DNA from: Vigna angularis
Lineage: Eukaryota > Streptophyta > Magnoliopsida > Fabales > Fabaceae
Assembly (NCBI RefSeq): GCF_016808095.1
Contig: NC_068972.1
Location: 23,118,289-23,182,288, forward strand
Length of the DNA stretch: 64,000 nucleotides
Reading direction: 5' to 3'
This document shows, one piece after another, positions 1 through 11,994 of this stretch. Under the pieces are notes generated by a model. It was not told the DNA's origin. It searched no databases and saw only the letters and a list, made by a program, of their open reading frames with translations. A program made the translations under genes and the position numbers. The stretch's first letter is position 1. Each line of letters starts with the position of its first letter.

Positions 1-124
1 ACTTCAATGATGGACCTCCTCAGTTTCACCACTCTCCAAAACACTTCTCTCTCTGGAGACACATTCATTAAGGCTGCTTCATCATAAACCAATTCATATC
101 TTCCTATCATCATCATCATCATTT

Positions 125-541
125 ATGGCTTCCTTTTGGTCATTCTTAGTAATGCTGATGGCCTTAATGGCATGCAATTCTTCATTGGCTTTGGCTTTTC
201 GACAAAACATGCATGTTTCCACCATTTCAGCCGCACCAACAACATTACCAGGTGCCCCTCTGCAATTCTCTCCTGCTATGTCACCAGATATTGAGCCTTT
301 GTTTCCAACCCCTGGAAGTGCTGCTTTCCCTCCCTCAGAGTCCTCAATCCCCACAATTCCTTCAAGCCCCAGCCCTCCCAACCCTGATGTCACCAATAAT
401 CCAGGCTCAATTTTGGCTTTTCCACCCTCAGAGTCTATGCCAGCTTTGGCCCCATCTTCCCACGGTGTATCTCTCCCTCTTTATTCACTTTTTCATCTTG
501 CCATTCTCGTATTTTGCATAATGCAGCTTCATGGCATGTAA
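125..541 (+). CDS. Classical arabinogalactan protein (AGP25/26/27-like), GPI-anchored
   Basis: Intronless 138-residue protein. Residues 1-24 form a hydrophobic signal peptide. Residues about 33-112 are rich in Pro, Ser, Ala and Thr, with dipeptides such as AP, SP, TP and PP that plants hydroxylate and decorate with arabinogalactan. Residues about 115-137 are a hydrophobic tail after a small-residue stretch (SSHG), as expected for a GPI-attachment signal. The ISAAP stretch just after the mature N-terminus, the short length and this layout recall the Arabidopsis AGP25/26/27 group. It should act at the outer plasma membrane or cell wall; the specific role is unknown. The ATG at 125 is the first in frame and gives the signal peptide. 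A pyrimidine-rich 5' leader precedes it and the promoter lies outside the window. The gene converges on the NET4-like gene. Family call is from composition and layout, not alignment. Confidence 0.8.
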   Translation: MASFWSFLVMLMALMACNSSLALAFRQNMHVSTISAAPTTLPGAPLQFSPAMSPDIEPLFPTPGSAAFPPSESSIPTIPSSPSPPNPDVTNNPGSILAFPPSESMPALAPSSHGVSLPLYSLFHLAILVFCIMQLHGM

Positions 542-1405
542 GGTGAATAGTGGTTGCAGTTTCTACATATCTTCTCCAAACATGTTTTGTCAGCGTTTAC
601 TTTTTAGTCTGTATATCAAGTGCCACAAGCCATTGCGAGTACCCTGAAGTGCTACAGTTGTACAATGTTTCAAAACATTAAGACTTGTAAACATTTTCAA
701 GTTTTTATCTGATATTCTGGGATATTTGAGTGTAGAAATCACAGTTGAGGGGAAATGGTTTTCATCGTTATATCAGTTCGGAATAACTCGTGAAATGTAA
801 TGTGATAGGAAACTTTTGATGTTTGTTCTTTTACTCTTTAATTTTGAGTATTGGTTACATTTATTTTCATTTTTTAGTATATTTTATTGTAGTTTTTCTT
901 AGTTTCTTTTACTTCTGCATATATAGTATATACTGGATGTAGAACTCGGAGACGCAGGGGGACATTCTCCTACTTATACATATTACCACTGGCCTCCACA
1001 ATTAATTGAATCAAAGGCTTTTTTCCCCCTAGGAATTAGGACCACAAATCACTTTGTTGTTGTGAAAAAAGAACCTTTTAGTGACTCTGCATCGTGGGCA
1101 CTTAGCATTATTATATAGGAGAAAACATTTTTGGCATGAAAAGGAGAGTTGGGCACATTGGGCGGGCTACGATATAGATAACTAACAAAAAAGTGAGACA
1201 ACCAGAATATGCATATGTCGCTAACAAAGTATGTAGAAAAACAAGTGTCTAGGAAATCCACTAGATACTCGGTCTTGGATTAGTTAGGAATATACTAAAC
1301 TGTATACAAGATCTGTAGGTTACTTGAGCAGGTCCCCATAACATGTACATAGGTATCTTTTAATATTGTTCTACAAAACTTAGTTATTTACTCTGTGAAC
1401 CTTAT
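542..1405. other. Intergenic space between convergent genes, holding both 3' UTRs
   Basis: AT-rich DNA with no coding pattern. The first part, to about 850, is probably the 3' UTR of the arabinogalactan protein gene, and the part next to 1405 the 3' UTR of the minus-strand NET4-like gene. The short minus-strand frame at 1049-1261 has no recognisable domain. No transposon ends were seen. Confidence 0.5.
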
Positions 1406-3852
1406 CTAGAGAGCTACAAGACTAGGTTGATTATTTGTAATTCCATTAAACAACTGCTCTGATAATGATCCCATGAAATTCTTTAACCCAAATGGATTCT
1501 TCCATTTGTTGGAAGATTCCTTAGCAATGAAGCTTCTCATCCTTATGTTCTCCTGCTTCAGCATATCTATAGCTAAACTCAGGTGTCTTATCACCTCTAT
1601 TTTCTCTTGGTCTTTTTGCTTAAGATGGTCCTTCTGCGCGCTATTCTCCTGCCTTAACTTCATTACTTCACCAGAAAGGGTACCTTTTTGTGCTCTTTCA
1701 TCTTTTTCAAGTCGTTTTATTTCTTCCCTTAACATCACTACTTCACCACAAACGCTATCTTCTGGGTTTAGTTCATCATTCTTCACTCTATTCTCTTTTT
1801 CTTCCCTCGACATCGTTACTTCACACTTGATACCTTTCTGGTGGAGTTCATTCTTCTGCCCTCTATTATATTTCCTGAGTTGTTCTATTTCTTCCCTCAA
1901 CATCATTATTTCTCCACAAATGATATATTTCTTGTTGAGTTCATCCTTCAGCGCTGCATTCTCTTTTCCCAATTGCCCTATTTCTTCCCTCAACATCATT
2001 ATTTCACTGCAAATGTTGTCTTTCTGGTGGAGTTCATCCTTCTGCGCTCTATTCTCTTTCCTGAGTTGCTCTATTTCTTCCTTCAACATCATTACTTCAC
2101 CACAAATGATACTTTTCTGGTTTAGTTCATCCTTCATAACTCTATTCTCTTTACTGAGTTGCTCTATTTCTTCCCTCGGCATCATTGCTTTACCACAAAT
2201 GATATCTTTCTGGTTGAGTTCATGCTTCTGCGTTCTATTCTCTTTTCTGAATTGCTCTATTTCTTCCCTCAACATCATTACTTCACCACAAATGATACTT
2301 TTCTGGCTTAGTTCATCCTTCAGAACTCTATTTTCTTTACCGAGTTGTTCTATTTCTTCCCTCAACATCATTGCTTCACCACAAATGATATCTTTCTGGT
2401 TGAGTTCATCCTTCTGTGCTCTATTCTCTTTTCTTAGTTGCTCTATTTCTTCCCTCAGCATCATTAATTCAACAAAAGTGATGCTTTTCCGGTCGAGTTC
2501 ATCCTTCTGAACCCTGTTCTCTTTTCTGAGTTGCTCTATTTCTTCCCTCAACATCACTGCTTCGTAAATGTTATATTTTTGCTTGTTCTGACCCTTATGA
2601 TCCTTGTTCTCTTCACCAAGTCTCTCAAACTGAACTTCCTCCAGTTGTGCACAGTTATTGAATATGGAATCCTCTTCCTCTTCTTGCTCAGGATCATCAA
2701 TTTCAGATTCCCCAGACTCCTCTACATCACAACTCTCAGAATAGCTATCATAACAGTCATTCGCAAAACTTATCAACTTCTCTGGTTGATGATGCTTGAG
2801 TGGAGAAAAGGGGGACCCTCCAGTCTTCTGCTGACGAATTCCAGCGATTTGATCATACCGCTCAGCTAATGATCGATGTGTCCTATAGAAGTCTTCAACC
2901 ATGCTCACAAGTTGTGGTCTCTTCTTGTAATACATCTCAGCACGTTGGGCAAAGGAATCTGCATCTTCTTCAATTAGTTTTAACATTGCCTTTGTCTTCT
3001 CATTTAGCTCTGCCATAAAAAGCACAGTAAAATCACGTTACATTATTAAACTAACAAAAAGGCCAGGACATCATACGCACGGCCTAATAATCCACTAAGC
3101 TTCCACTACCAAAAAGAGAAATATAATCCAACTAAACACTGATTGCTAGAACTAACAAATGCATAGGGACAAAGTCAAAAGGGAGTGAGAGAAAAAGGTT
3201 TTAAAAAGTAAAGCTCATGAGATATAAGAAAACAAAGGTTTTTCATTTTTCTAAACTAGTACTTTCTTTAAAAACCTTGTATCTTCTTTCGAAAAGGGCC
3301 TGTTTCTTTTAAGTAATTCTTAGTGGAGAAAGTAGAGAGAGACATGTAATATAGGTCTAAATACTTGTATCGCAAAAGTAATAACAAAAGAGCAGAGAAT
3401 GATATGGGGACCTTGGTTTATTCAAATATTTTATGCCCATAATATTAGAGGACAGGTGGGTAACAAATTACACACCATCATTGCATGATGATGATAAGCC
3501 ATGAAAAACATTACTGCTAAAGTCAATCCATCGCTGCACTAATGGACTTTGCGTGCATCTAATTTTCACTAAACATCTAACTGTAGAAATCAGGATTTCA
3601 GTAAAATCTTGAAATCATTTGTTTTTTAACTTACTGTTCAACTAATCAAGTAGTAACATGTTTGTCAAATTTTCAGACTCAAAAATTTTAAACTATTTAA
3701 CAAATCTGAAACAGAATGTATAGAAGTTGTTAAAGGCAATAATATAAGAGGAAGGAAACAGTACCTGTGAGAGTGGATTGAAGCCAAGGGGATCGTCTTG
3801 TGTTACTGTGGCTCTCAAGCCACCACCACTGTGACGGTTGATTCTTCATCAT
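1406..3852 (-). CDS. NET4-like actin-binding protein: NAB domain plus repeated coiled coil
   Basis: Two coding exons: 3852-3765 and 3009-1406, joined across a GT-AG intron of 755 bp (donor at 3764-3763, acceptor at 3011-3010). The splice gives about 563 residues and completes the NAB domain. Exon 1 supplies the Trp-rich start (WWWLESH then SPWLQSTLT); exon 2 continues with [19 protein letters not shown], then MYYKKRP and LAERYDQ. NAB (residues about 8-86) is the plant-specific F-actin-binding domain of the Networked/KIP1-like family. An acidic linker follows, then coiled coil from about residue 180 almost to the C-terminus, built from 31-residue repeats. The last 40 residues include [19 protein letters not shown], which I recall as a conserved NET tail. 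Length and sequence fit the NET3/NET4 clade, most likely NET4; Arabidopsis NET4 proteins link actin to the vacuolar membrane. Two ATGs (3852 and 3849) lie in tandem; the first was taken. Confidence 0.85.
1813..2557 (-). repeat. 93-bp intragenic tandem repeat encoding a 31-residue coiled-coil unit
   Basis: Eight consecutive in-frame units of about 93 bp inside exon 2 of the NET4-like gene, followed by about three degenerate ones down to about 1620. Each unit reads roughly [13 protein letters not shown], then a KDEL-type stretch and IICGE. Thirty-one residues equals four heptads plus three, so each unit adds a stutter to the coiled coil, and most units carry one Cys. Confidence 0.9.
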
Positions 3853-4507
3853 TTTAGCCCTCCTCCTCAGTTGTCTATGTTATCACGAACACCAAGAGCC
3901 TATTATGGCAAAACACATAATAAAAAACAAAAAGAAAACCTTGATTTCTCCAAACAAAAATCGCAAATATCATACATAATAATAACATAAACAATTATGA
4001 CGTCTCAATCACTAAATTAGTATGTCTTGGTCAGAAAAAGAAGTTGCAATAAAAAATACGGGGGAAAAAACTACTGTAAAGGAAACCGTTTCGTTCCAAA
4101 TAATAACCATAATTAATCGATTCACAGTGCATAAAAAATAAAGTCAGACAATATAGAAATGAAAAAAACAAACATATCAAGTTCGATGGAATGACAAATG
4201 CACCGACTGAGACACACTAACACTGCCACTTCGTCTTTCACAAGGCACCGCATACAAACAAACATAAACTTCCCCGAACAATGCCACTTCCTTTAGCAGA
4301 AAACACTCGAAATTCGAAAGTTCAGAGACAAAAACATACATAAAATTCAAAAACAAACAAATCAAGACAAAATTAAACACAAGTAAAGAAAAAAGAGGAT
4401 TTACATGGAAAGAGAAAAAATCTCACATGAATTAATGCAATGCTTGCCACCACCGCCTGCGATGGAATTAGAGTTCACGAAGAGCAAGAGATTAGAATAG
4501 AACCATT

Positions 4508-4515
4508 TTATATAT
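4508..4515 (-). promoter_or_regulatory. TATA box of the NET4-like gene
   Basis: On the minus strand this reads TATATAAA, about 660 bp upstream of the ATG. It implies a transcription start near 4480. A leader intron is plausible: a possible donor lies near 4403 (ATGTAAAT on the minus strand), with possible acceptors just upstream of 3890. This was read by eye and lacks transcript support. Confidence 0.45.
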
Positions 4516-4516
4516 A

Positions 4517-6485
4517 CTGTTGTTTTCGGTTTTGAAATTCTTGATTTGTCTCGTCTGAAACCCTCCACCTATCATCTTACGACACGTCTACTCAACATTT
4601 CACAATCAACCCTTTGCCTCGACCAAAAATAATAGTAATAATTCATACAAACACACTCAAATTCAAAATGCTACAGTTCAGTCAATGATCCCGCTGCCAT
4701 AATCTATGGAAGGTTTAAATTGAAAAGCACGAAGATTATGAGAAAAATTAGTGCTTCACTAATGCAATAACTAGTGCTTAAATGACGTATTAATTATTTA
4801 AATTGATGATTAGCGATAATTCTGATTTGGCAAAAGCAGTATCTGGCGTGGGACTTGGATGGAAAATCGGAGGAGCGTGATGTGAAGACAAAATTTTTGG
4901 TGCAACGGTCGAACCCAAAATACAAACTAATTCAAAATAAACGCATTTTCTAGTGACAGATCAGTTTGTGGTGACACTGTCTTGGGTGGCTGTTTCATTT
5001 TGAGTCTAAATTATTGTGGTGGCAATAAAATTTGTTTGACTAGTAATTATTTTTTTTTATGGCTTATTTAACTTTTAGTAATTATTATTTATCTTTTAGA
5101 GAAATTCTATTAGTTTTTATATCTTCATTACAGCTTAAATATTTGGTTTATTTCAGTTTCTAATTCTATTGTTTAATGATCTTTTCATCTTTGTCTTTTG
5201 TATGTTATGTAAAGACATGCATTAGAGATTGTATTTTATAATAGCGTGTTTTCTTTAATATCTTATAAAAGGACATATAACTTAAGAAATTTATATTTTA
5301 TAATATCATTGTCATGAAAGTTCGAAGCTGATGAATATTTTCGTCGTTTTCAAGCTTATTACGTACTTTTATGTATAAATCTACGTTTTTCAAGTTTCTG
5401 TGTGGAATGAACATGGAATACAGTAAAACCAGATACACATAACATGTAACAAAGTTCAGCCTGTTCTGTTTCTGAAAAAAATATATATTAAAGAAATGAG
5501 TTTGATGAAATTATTGAAGATTAAAAATATATAACTTAAAAAATAGTAATGATGGTTATTGTAATGAAAGTGATGTCATGAGTTTTTTTTTTTTTTTTTT
5601 CGTGTTTCTGTGTGTGCAAATTGTTTTAACTTTCCATCACTTATCCTATTTTCGTTATTTCCTTGATATCAGTGTTAAAATTCATAGCAAATACTTAGTG
5701 TGTCAGAATTATACTATTTTAATTTATAAAAAGGACTAGTTTGATTATAAACATATTTTTTAAATAATATTATTAAAATTGTTGAGTTCGTTATAGATTA
5801 CTATGTTTTGGTTCATGAACAAATTTTATTTATATTTAAAATCAAAGGTAAGCATGTTAGATTATTTTATATTAAAAACCTATTTATAAACAAATTATAT
5901 GAATGATACGGTGTTTTCGTGATTTTTTTTTCTTTAATGGCTTGTTTTCATTTTTTTTTTCTTTTTCTTGTACTATACCACGTCCATTGAAACTTGCGGA
6001 ATTCAATAATGACTCATCTGGTTAAATTCAAAATAAATTTTTATTTAAATAAATAATTTCTAAAAACTTACTTATTTCAAAATTAAATAAGTTTTGTTTC
6101 TGATTGGATTGAGAGATGGATGTGAAAGAGACTGAGAGATAAATTTGAAGAAATAGAGAAGAGACTCTGGTGTTGTTTGAATTAAGTAATTCGAAGAGAT
6201 AAATGAAGGGATTTGAAGAAATATTTTGTGAGAATTTGTGAATGATATGATGGATGTGATAGATTGAAAAAGTAAATGATTATCAATTTGTCCTTGCGTA
6301 GAAATTTGATATAAATTTAAATTTAAATAATGAAAATTATATTAAAATAATATTGAAATTGTTATTGATAAAAAAATTAAAATTGAAAAAATAAAAGAAA
6401 ATTTTATAAAAGGAATTTGTAGGAATAAATTTTAAATACATTTTTTAAACCGCATGAATTGGCTGATGGAGCTTGTGAGTCGTAA
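4517..6485. other. AT-rich intergenic DNA, no gene seen
   Basis: The part next to 4517 is the presumed promoter of the minus-strand NET4-like gene. The rest is AT-rich with a poly-T run near 5583-5600. Around 6110-6260 there is a purine-rich stretch of the kind seen inside legume MITEs, but I could not define ends. Confidence 0.5.
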
Positions 6486-6494
6486 TTAGTTAAT

Positions 6495-7753
6495 GGTTTA
6501 ATATCACTATTAGTTTCAATTTTTGTGAGCTTTGTTCAAAATGGGCCTAATTTTTTTAAAATGTTCAATGTAGTCCTAAATATCGTAATTTGTGTTCAAT
6601 TTAGTCCTTTTTGCAAACGCCGTTTAAATAGTTAACGGTTAAATATCCAGTTGTGCAATAAGTGAATGACATGTCATTTAACTGTTGACCTGCCTTGACT
6701 GAAACATGACGCAGCCAATGAGGGACTGCCACGTGGTAGCCCCTTCCCCATCCAAAAAATTGGGGTTTCTGAATGAAGGGGAAAAGGTTTCCTTACGCAT
6801 GCGCCGCCAGAGGAAAACTGAATGGGTTTCGTGATGTTGCTACTCGAAGATGAAGCTCGCGATGGTCCAATTGACCATGGTGGGTCTATTGGAGTTTCGC
6901 AGAAACGAGAGCGAACTCCTTTCTCGCGGCGCGGTGAGGGTTGCAGCGGCGGTGCCTCCGCGAAGGTTCAATCTCCGACATTGTTACGATGTGAGAAGCC
7001 CACCGCTCTCAGGCGGTTTCGCGACAATAGGACTCGCGATTGAGTGTTTCCATTTTGGGGTTTTTGTTGTGTTATATGGTTTTTGTAAATTGGAAATATA
7101 TGGTTTTCGTTTTAAAATTGATTTGGGAAATTCTTTGTTCTTATTTGTTTTGCGAGTGGTTAGGGATTCTTTTCTTCCTTACAGGTTTGAGTTTTGCAAA
7201 GTGGGGGATGATGGTTCAGATTGGGAATGTTAGGGTTTCTAAACTTGGAATTTTCTTTTGGAGTAAGTATCTGATTTCTTCTTTGGAAGGATGTTGGTTT
7301 TGGTGATCACGATTAGGGATGGTCCTTTCTTGATCTTTTTCTATGAATTTGTTTTTTCGTTTTGGGTTCATTTGATTCGCGATAATGGGTTTCGTGGTGG
7401 TTGTTGTTGGATGCAAGGGTGGTGCCAATGAAGGTGCTGGTAGGTGTCCATGGGTGGTTGCTGGACGGAGAAGATGATAGAGGTGCGAAGATAGTGGCTG
7501 GCCGTGAGTGTGGCAGCGACAGATAGGGTTAGGTGGTGGATAGGGTTTCTGTGTAGGGGAAAATTAGGGTTTCTGGAGGTAAGAGATGATGATGACGTGT
7601 CAAGGGTGATATGTCATTGATTGCACAACTAGACATTTGGTCGTTAACGATTTAAACTGTGTTTGCAAAAAGGACTAAATTAAACACAAATTACGATCTT
7701 TAGGACTACATTGAACATTTTAAAAACATTAGGACCAACAATTGTATTAAGCC
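6495..7753. mobile_element. Mutator-like element (Pack-MULE candidate), 1259 bp, with 9-bp TSD
   Basis: Flanked by a perfect 9-bp direct duplication, TTAGTTAAT, at 6486-6494 and 7754-7762, as Mutator transposases make. Terminal inverted repeats of roughly 140-170 bp (left 6495 to about 6670, right about 7600-7753) share the phrases TTCAATGTAGTCCTAAA, TTTAGTCCTTTTTGCAAAC and AGTTGTGCAAT in opposite orientation; the left arm has an extra ~25 bp near its outer end. The interior, about 6780-7600, is much more GC-rich than the surroundings and carries an open frame at 6850-7233 with no recognised domain. There is no transposase, so it is non-autonomous. The GC-rich cargo suggests captured exon or promoter sequence; that part is inference. 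Confidence 0.85.
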
Positions 7754-7762
7754 TTAGTTAAT

Positions 7763-8430
7763 TGCTTCTCCTTTTGTCTTGCATGTATGAGAGTTAGTAA
7801 GAAGGAGTGGAAAGAGTTTTAAATGTATTAGTGGTGGGATGTGCCATGGGTTCTTCTGCAAGCTTAATGTAGAAAAGGAATTTGAAAATGAAATATAGGG
7901 AGTTTGAGCATTAAAAAGCGTTGGGCTTGGTCTAAAGTGCCGTAAAAATGAAATTGCATAGTGTAGACAGTGAAAACCAATTGAGTTTAGTTAAACGAGG
8001 AAACAAATGAAAAACTAAAGGATGAGTTTCAAAATGGTAAAAATGGAAGTTGTAAATAGCAAATATATATATTTATATTTTAGAGAGAGTTGACCCACCA
8101 GGCCTAACTTTATTCTTTTCTTTTTTCTCTTTTTTTTTCCTTTTCTATTTTTTTTTTAAATTTTCTCTTTAAGAAAAGATTCTCCAAAATGTCTCTTTAT
8201 GAGAGGTCCAATGTCCTCTAAGGCTTAAGGGAAAGCAAAAATAAGTTTGAAATTCTTCTTCTTCCAATCTCCTAGCCTTAGCTTAAGTTGATGCTCCCTT
8301 CATGGATCTTCATTTAGTTCCCAAAACAGATTCCATCAAATATACTTAACCATTGTTTATTTTTTGAAATCAAATTTTATTCATCTCAAATAAAACTGGG
8401 TGTTGACATCCTTACCATATATTTTTTTTT
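7763..8430. other. Intergenic DNA, no gene seen
   Basis: AT-rich sequence with a long pyrimidine-rich tract at about 8110-8180. No domain-bearing frame, no RNA gene and no clear transposon ends. Confidence 0.5.
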
Positions 8431-9141
8431 ACTAAATATTCACGGGTCAATATATCTACTTTGATTTCACTCTTGTTATTCTTAGTTATAGATAATGCAT
8501 CAAAATTTTCATAATATAACTTCAATGACCTAACAATTGAGTCTACAACTTTAAGTCATACATAAAATTATGTAACCATATATCATGTGAGGTAGTCACA
8601 GAATAAGAAATTAACTCAATCTCCATATGGTCAAAGTTTGTTTTTTACTGCTCAAAGACACAAAACACCTTAATATATAACAATAATTAGATATGTAGAT
8701 TCCTTAGTATTAGTGCAACCACCAAAGTTTGAACCAAAAATATCCTATCACTTTCGAATTATTGGTTTGTCTTTTATATGAACATGAAGTTCTTTATTTC
8801 TTTAAGAAATCTCATTACCTTCTTTATAGTATTTTAATGTTCAAAACATGGATTACTCTTACATTTTCCCAAAACTACAACTACAAATGTAATGTACAAA
8901 CCTAAGCATACCTAAGACTTTCAATAGTTTAATTTGAAATAATTTTCACCTATTTATGTTTAAAGTTATTCTTCTGATTCAATTGAAGTTTACGGGTCTT
9001 TACAATGGAAATCACACTTAGTGAACAATCTTTTATGTTATCTCTCTGTAACCCTTTATTAATATTGATCTTTTGAGATAAATCCAAAATACCTCAATCT
9101 TTTTTGATAGATCACAATTCCTAACAAAATGTTTTTCTTAT

Positions 9142-11994
9142 TGTCAACACCCAATTTCGTCTAAGTGACTAAATAATATAAATTTTTATTTATTTTTATT
9201 TTATTCTCTTTTATGTTACTGTATTTTATTTTTTTTTTTGTAAAGAAAAAAAAACAAAAGAAAAAAAAGGAAAAGAAAAAAAAAAGGAAAAAAGATAAAT
9301 GAAAAAAGCAAGATTTATGGAAAAGAGCCCTCTGTGCACCATGGTTTTTGCTATTAATTATACACCAAAGGGGAATGACGTTTGGACAAGAGTGGAACCT
9401 TTGGCAGGCGACTCTTGATTCTCAATTGATCCTTATGGGCTAAATGACAGGGGAGCGGATCCCTTCATCAGGATTCAGTTTTGATTCTCCCGTCGAACAT
9501 ACCCACGCAGAGCCTAGCCACACAACGTTTGACCCTTCCTCACCTCCACCTTCAACCATAATCCACTCTCATTACCACAACCGAATCCCAAAACTCTTAG
9601 ACGCCCCTCACTTCCAACATCATCATCATTAACCTTTCGCGGTCTTTCACCTACAACAAAAGAAACGATACAAGGCCACAGAGAAGAAGCAAGGAGCATT
9701 TACCGGCGATTACAAGCATAGCACAAAAGAGAAAGCAGTACATAGAGGTAAGTCTTACAACTCCAGCTTACTGCCATTGTTCTTTGTTCGCTCTTGTATG
9801 TATGAGTCTGTGTTTCATTGCAAGAGCTAGCATTTCTGCTTGTTTGTCTAGATTGTTGTTGTTGTGTATCCGAATCTATGTTTCTCCATGATATTATATT
9901 TTTATTTTGACTCGGCTGTTTGAGCATCGTAATGTCCTCATCACCCGATCATGATTAGCCATTGTACCTATGGGCTTGACCTTTCATTCTTCCTTCTAAC
10001 ACCGGCACACAACCCGTAACCACCCAACCACATTTCCTTTCACTCACCACCTCCAACAAATCCATCATTGACCTTAGACTCTCTTTGTTATTTTCCATCA
10101 TCACGCACATAAAGAGAGGGTATTCTCCCCTCACCTCCAACAACATCCATGATTCGCTTCTCAACGAACTTTGGATTCTTCCATTCACTCAACAGATTCA
10201 CCGTTCTCTCCATTCCCACCCTTATCATTCTCTTCCTTTTTTCCCTACATTCAAACAAAAGCATAGAACAGAAAACAAAAACCCATCTTCAATCTCCAGT
10301 CATCTAGACTCAGATTGACGCCAAGAGGAGTGGATTTACCATAGGGTTTTTGGGGTTCAGAGAAGGTAATGGCATTGTGGTGATATCTCTGTTTGGCTGT
10401 AGTGGGAACAATGGTCTCCCGGGGTTAGGATTAGCAAAGGTAGAGGTTGAACCGCCATACATGGCGCGATTTCCTCTGAAGTAAGCAACAGCGGCGACGA
10501 CCGACCTCGTTGTAATGGTGAAGACGTCGCGCGAAGGAGCACGATACTTCTTTCTCGCGCGAAGAAAAGAAGGAGAGGAGAGTATCTGGCGCCGTGAGTG
10601 GAAATGACTTGACTTTTATTTCATTTTTAAATATCTACCCATTTAATAATACATGAGAAATACATAAAAACTACCAAAAAAAATATTTTAAAGGTTAAGC
10701 ACATATGTGATCACTCGCATCGTCCTTGTGTTAAAAACATTTTCTCTTTCTTTTATAAAAAATACCAAAAAAAGTATTTTAAATGTTAAGCACATGTGTG
10801 ATCGCTCGCATCGTCCTTGTGTTGAAAACATTTTCTCTTTCTTTTTTAAAGAAATACCAAAAAAAATATTTTTAAGGTTAAGCACATGTGTGATCGCTCG
10901 CATCGTCCTTGTGCTAAAAACCTTTTCTCTTTCTTTTATATAAAAAAATAACAAAAAGAATATTTTAAAGGTTAAGTACATGTGTGATCGCTCGCATCGT
11001 CCTTGTGCTAAAAACCTTTTCTCTTTCTTTTATTAAAAAAAATACCAAAAAATATTTTAAAGTTTAAGCACATGTGTGATCGCTCGCATCGTCCTTGTGC
11101 TAAAAACCTTTTCTCTTTCTTTTATAAAAAATACTAAAAAAATATTTTAAAGGTTAAGCACATGTGTGATCGCATCGTTCTTGTGCTAAAAACTTTTTCT
11201 CTTTCTTTCATAAAAAAATACCAAAAAAATATATTTTAAAGGTTAAGCACATGTGTGATCGCTCACATCGTCCTTGTGTTAAAAACCTTTCCTCTTTCTT
11301 TTATAAAAAAAATACCAAAAAATGTTTTAAAGGTTAAGCGCATGTGGGATCACCCACATCGTCCTTGTGCTGAAAACCTTCTCTCTTTCTTTTGTAAAAA
11401 ATACCAAAAATGAAAAAACCATCAAAAACTAAAAACATCCATTTTGAACAAGCAATCTTTCAGCCAGAACTACGTGATCCTTGATTCTCCATCAAGAGTG
11501 GAGATACGTAGGAGCAAGGCTAGTCCTTGTCAGGTTCACTTCCCAAAAATCCAAAATCATTTCCAAACAAAATTCTCAAACAATTTCCTAAACAAAATTT
11601 CCAACACAGTTTCCAAAAGAGCTACGTAACCCTGATTTCTCATTCTGAATAAGAATACGTAGGAGTGAGGTCAATCGGGCCCAAAAAAACTAAAAAATAT
11701 ATTTTGTTTCTTTAGAGTTTTATTTTAGGGGATAGTTAAACACTTTGAAAACCACTTCATATTCGCGTATTTAATTAAAGGTACTGCCTTAGGGCAGACA
11801 TTGTAGGGTGCTAATACCTTCCCTACACGTAACCGACTCCCGAACTCAGAATCTGGTTTTTTCTAGACTATGCCTTATCTTTTTATAGTTTATCGTAGTT
11901 TTTCAGAATAAATTATGGTCACGACTCCAAATCTCTTTTTCAAAACTCGTTCTTTTTTTGAGATCATCGTCCCGTCGCGATTCCGGTTGCGACA
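9142..11994. mobile_element. Solo LTR, Tat/Ogre-like Ty3/gypsy, 2853 bp
   Basis: Begins TGTCAACACCC and ends GGTTGCGACA, flanked by CTTAT (9137-9141) and CTCAT (11995-11999), a 5-bp duplication with one mismatch. Near the 3' end lie phrases typical of Tat/Ogre-type LTRs: GGGTGCTAATACCTTCCCTA and, soon after, AACCGACTCCCGAAC. No internal domain or second LTR was seen, so unequal recombination between two LTRs is the likely origin. It interrupts an older copia remnant. The region 9440-10620 is relatively GC-rich and has no recognised product. Confidence 0.75.
10681..11410. repeat. Tandem repeat, about 8 copies of ~90 bp, inside the solo LTR
   Basis: Units start near 10694, 10786, 10878, 10971, 11066, 11153, 11241 and 11332 at TTAAGCACATGTGTGATC-like phrases. 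Each unit combines a conserved GC-richer core (GATCGCTCGCATCGTCCTTG) with a tract of CTTTTCTCTTTCTTTTAT and an A-rich spacer. Spacing varies from 87 to 95 bp. The open frames here are by-products of the repeat. Confidence 0.95.

Noticed and set aside
1473..2510. Long plus-strand open frame of 345 codons
   Set aside because: It is the antisense of the repeated coiled-coil exon of the NET4-like gene; repeat structure keeps it open. No domain.
9444..10542. Several frames of 60-80 codons in the GC-richer part of the solo LTR
   Set aside because: No domain, no consistent strand, all within the LTR limits.
10681..11410. CRISPR-like array
   Set aside because: The repeats are contiguous ~90-bp units with degenerate A-rich tracts, not short identical repeats with unique spacers, and the DNA is plant nuclear.
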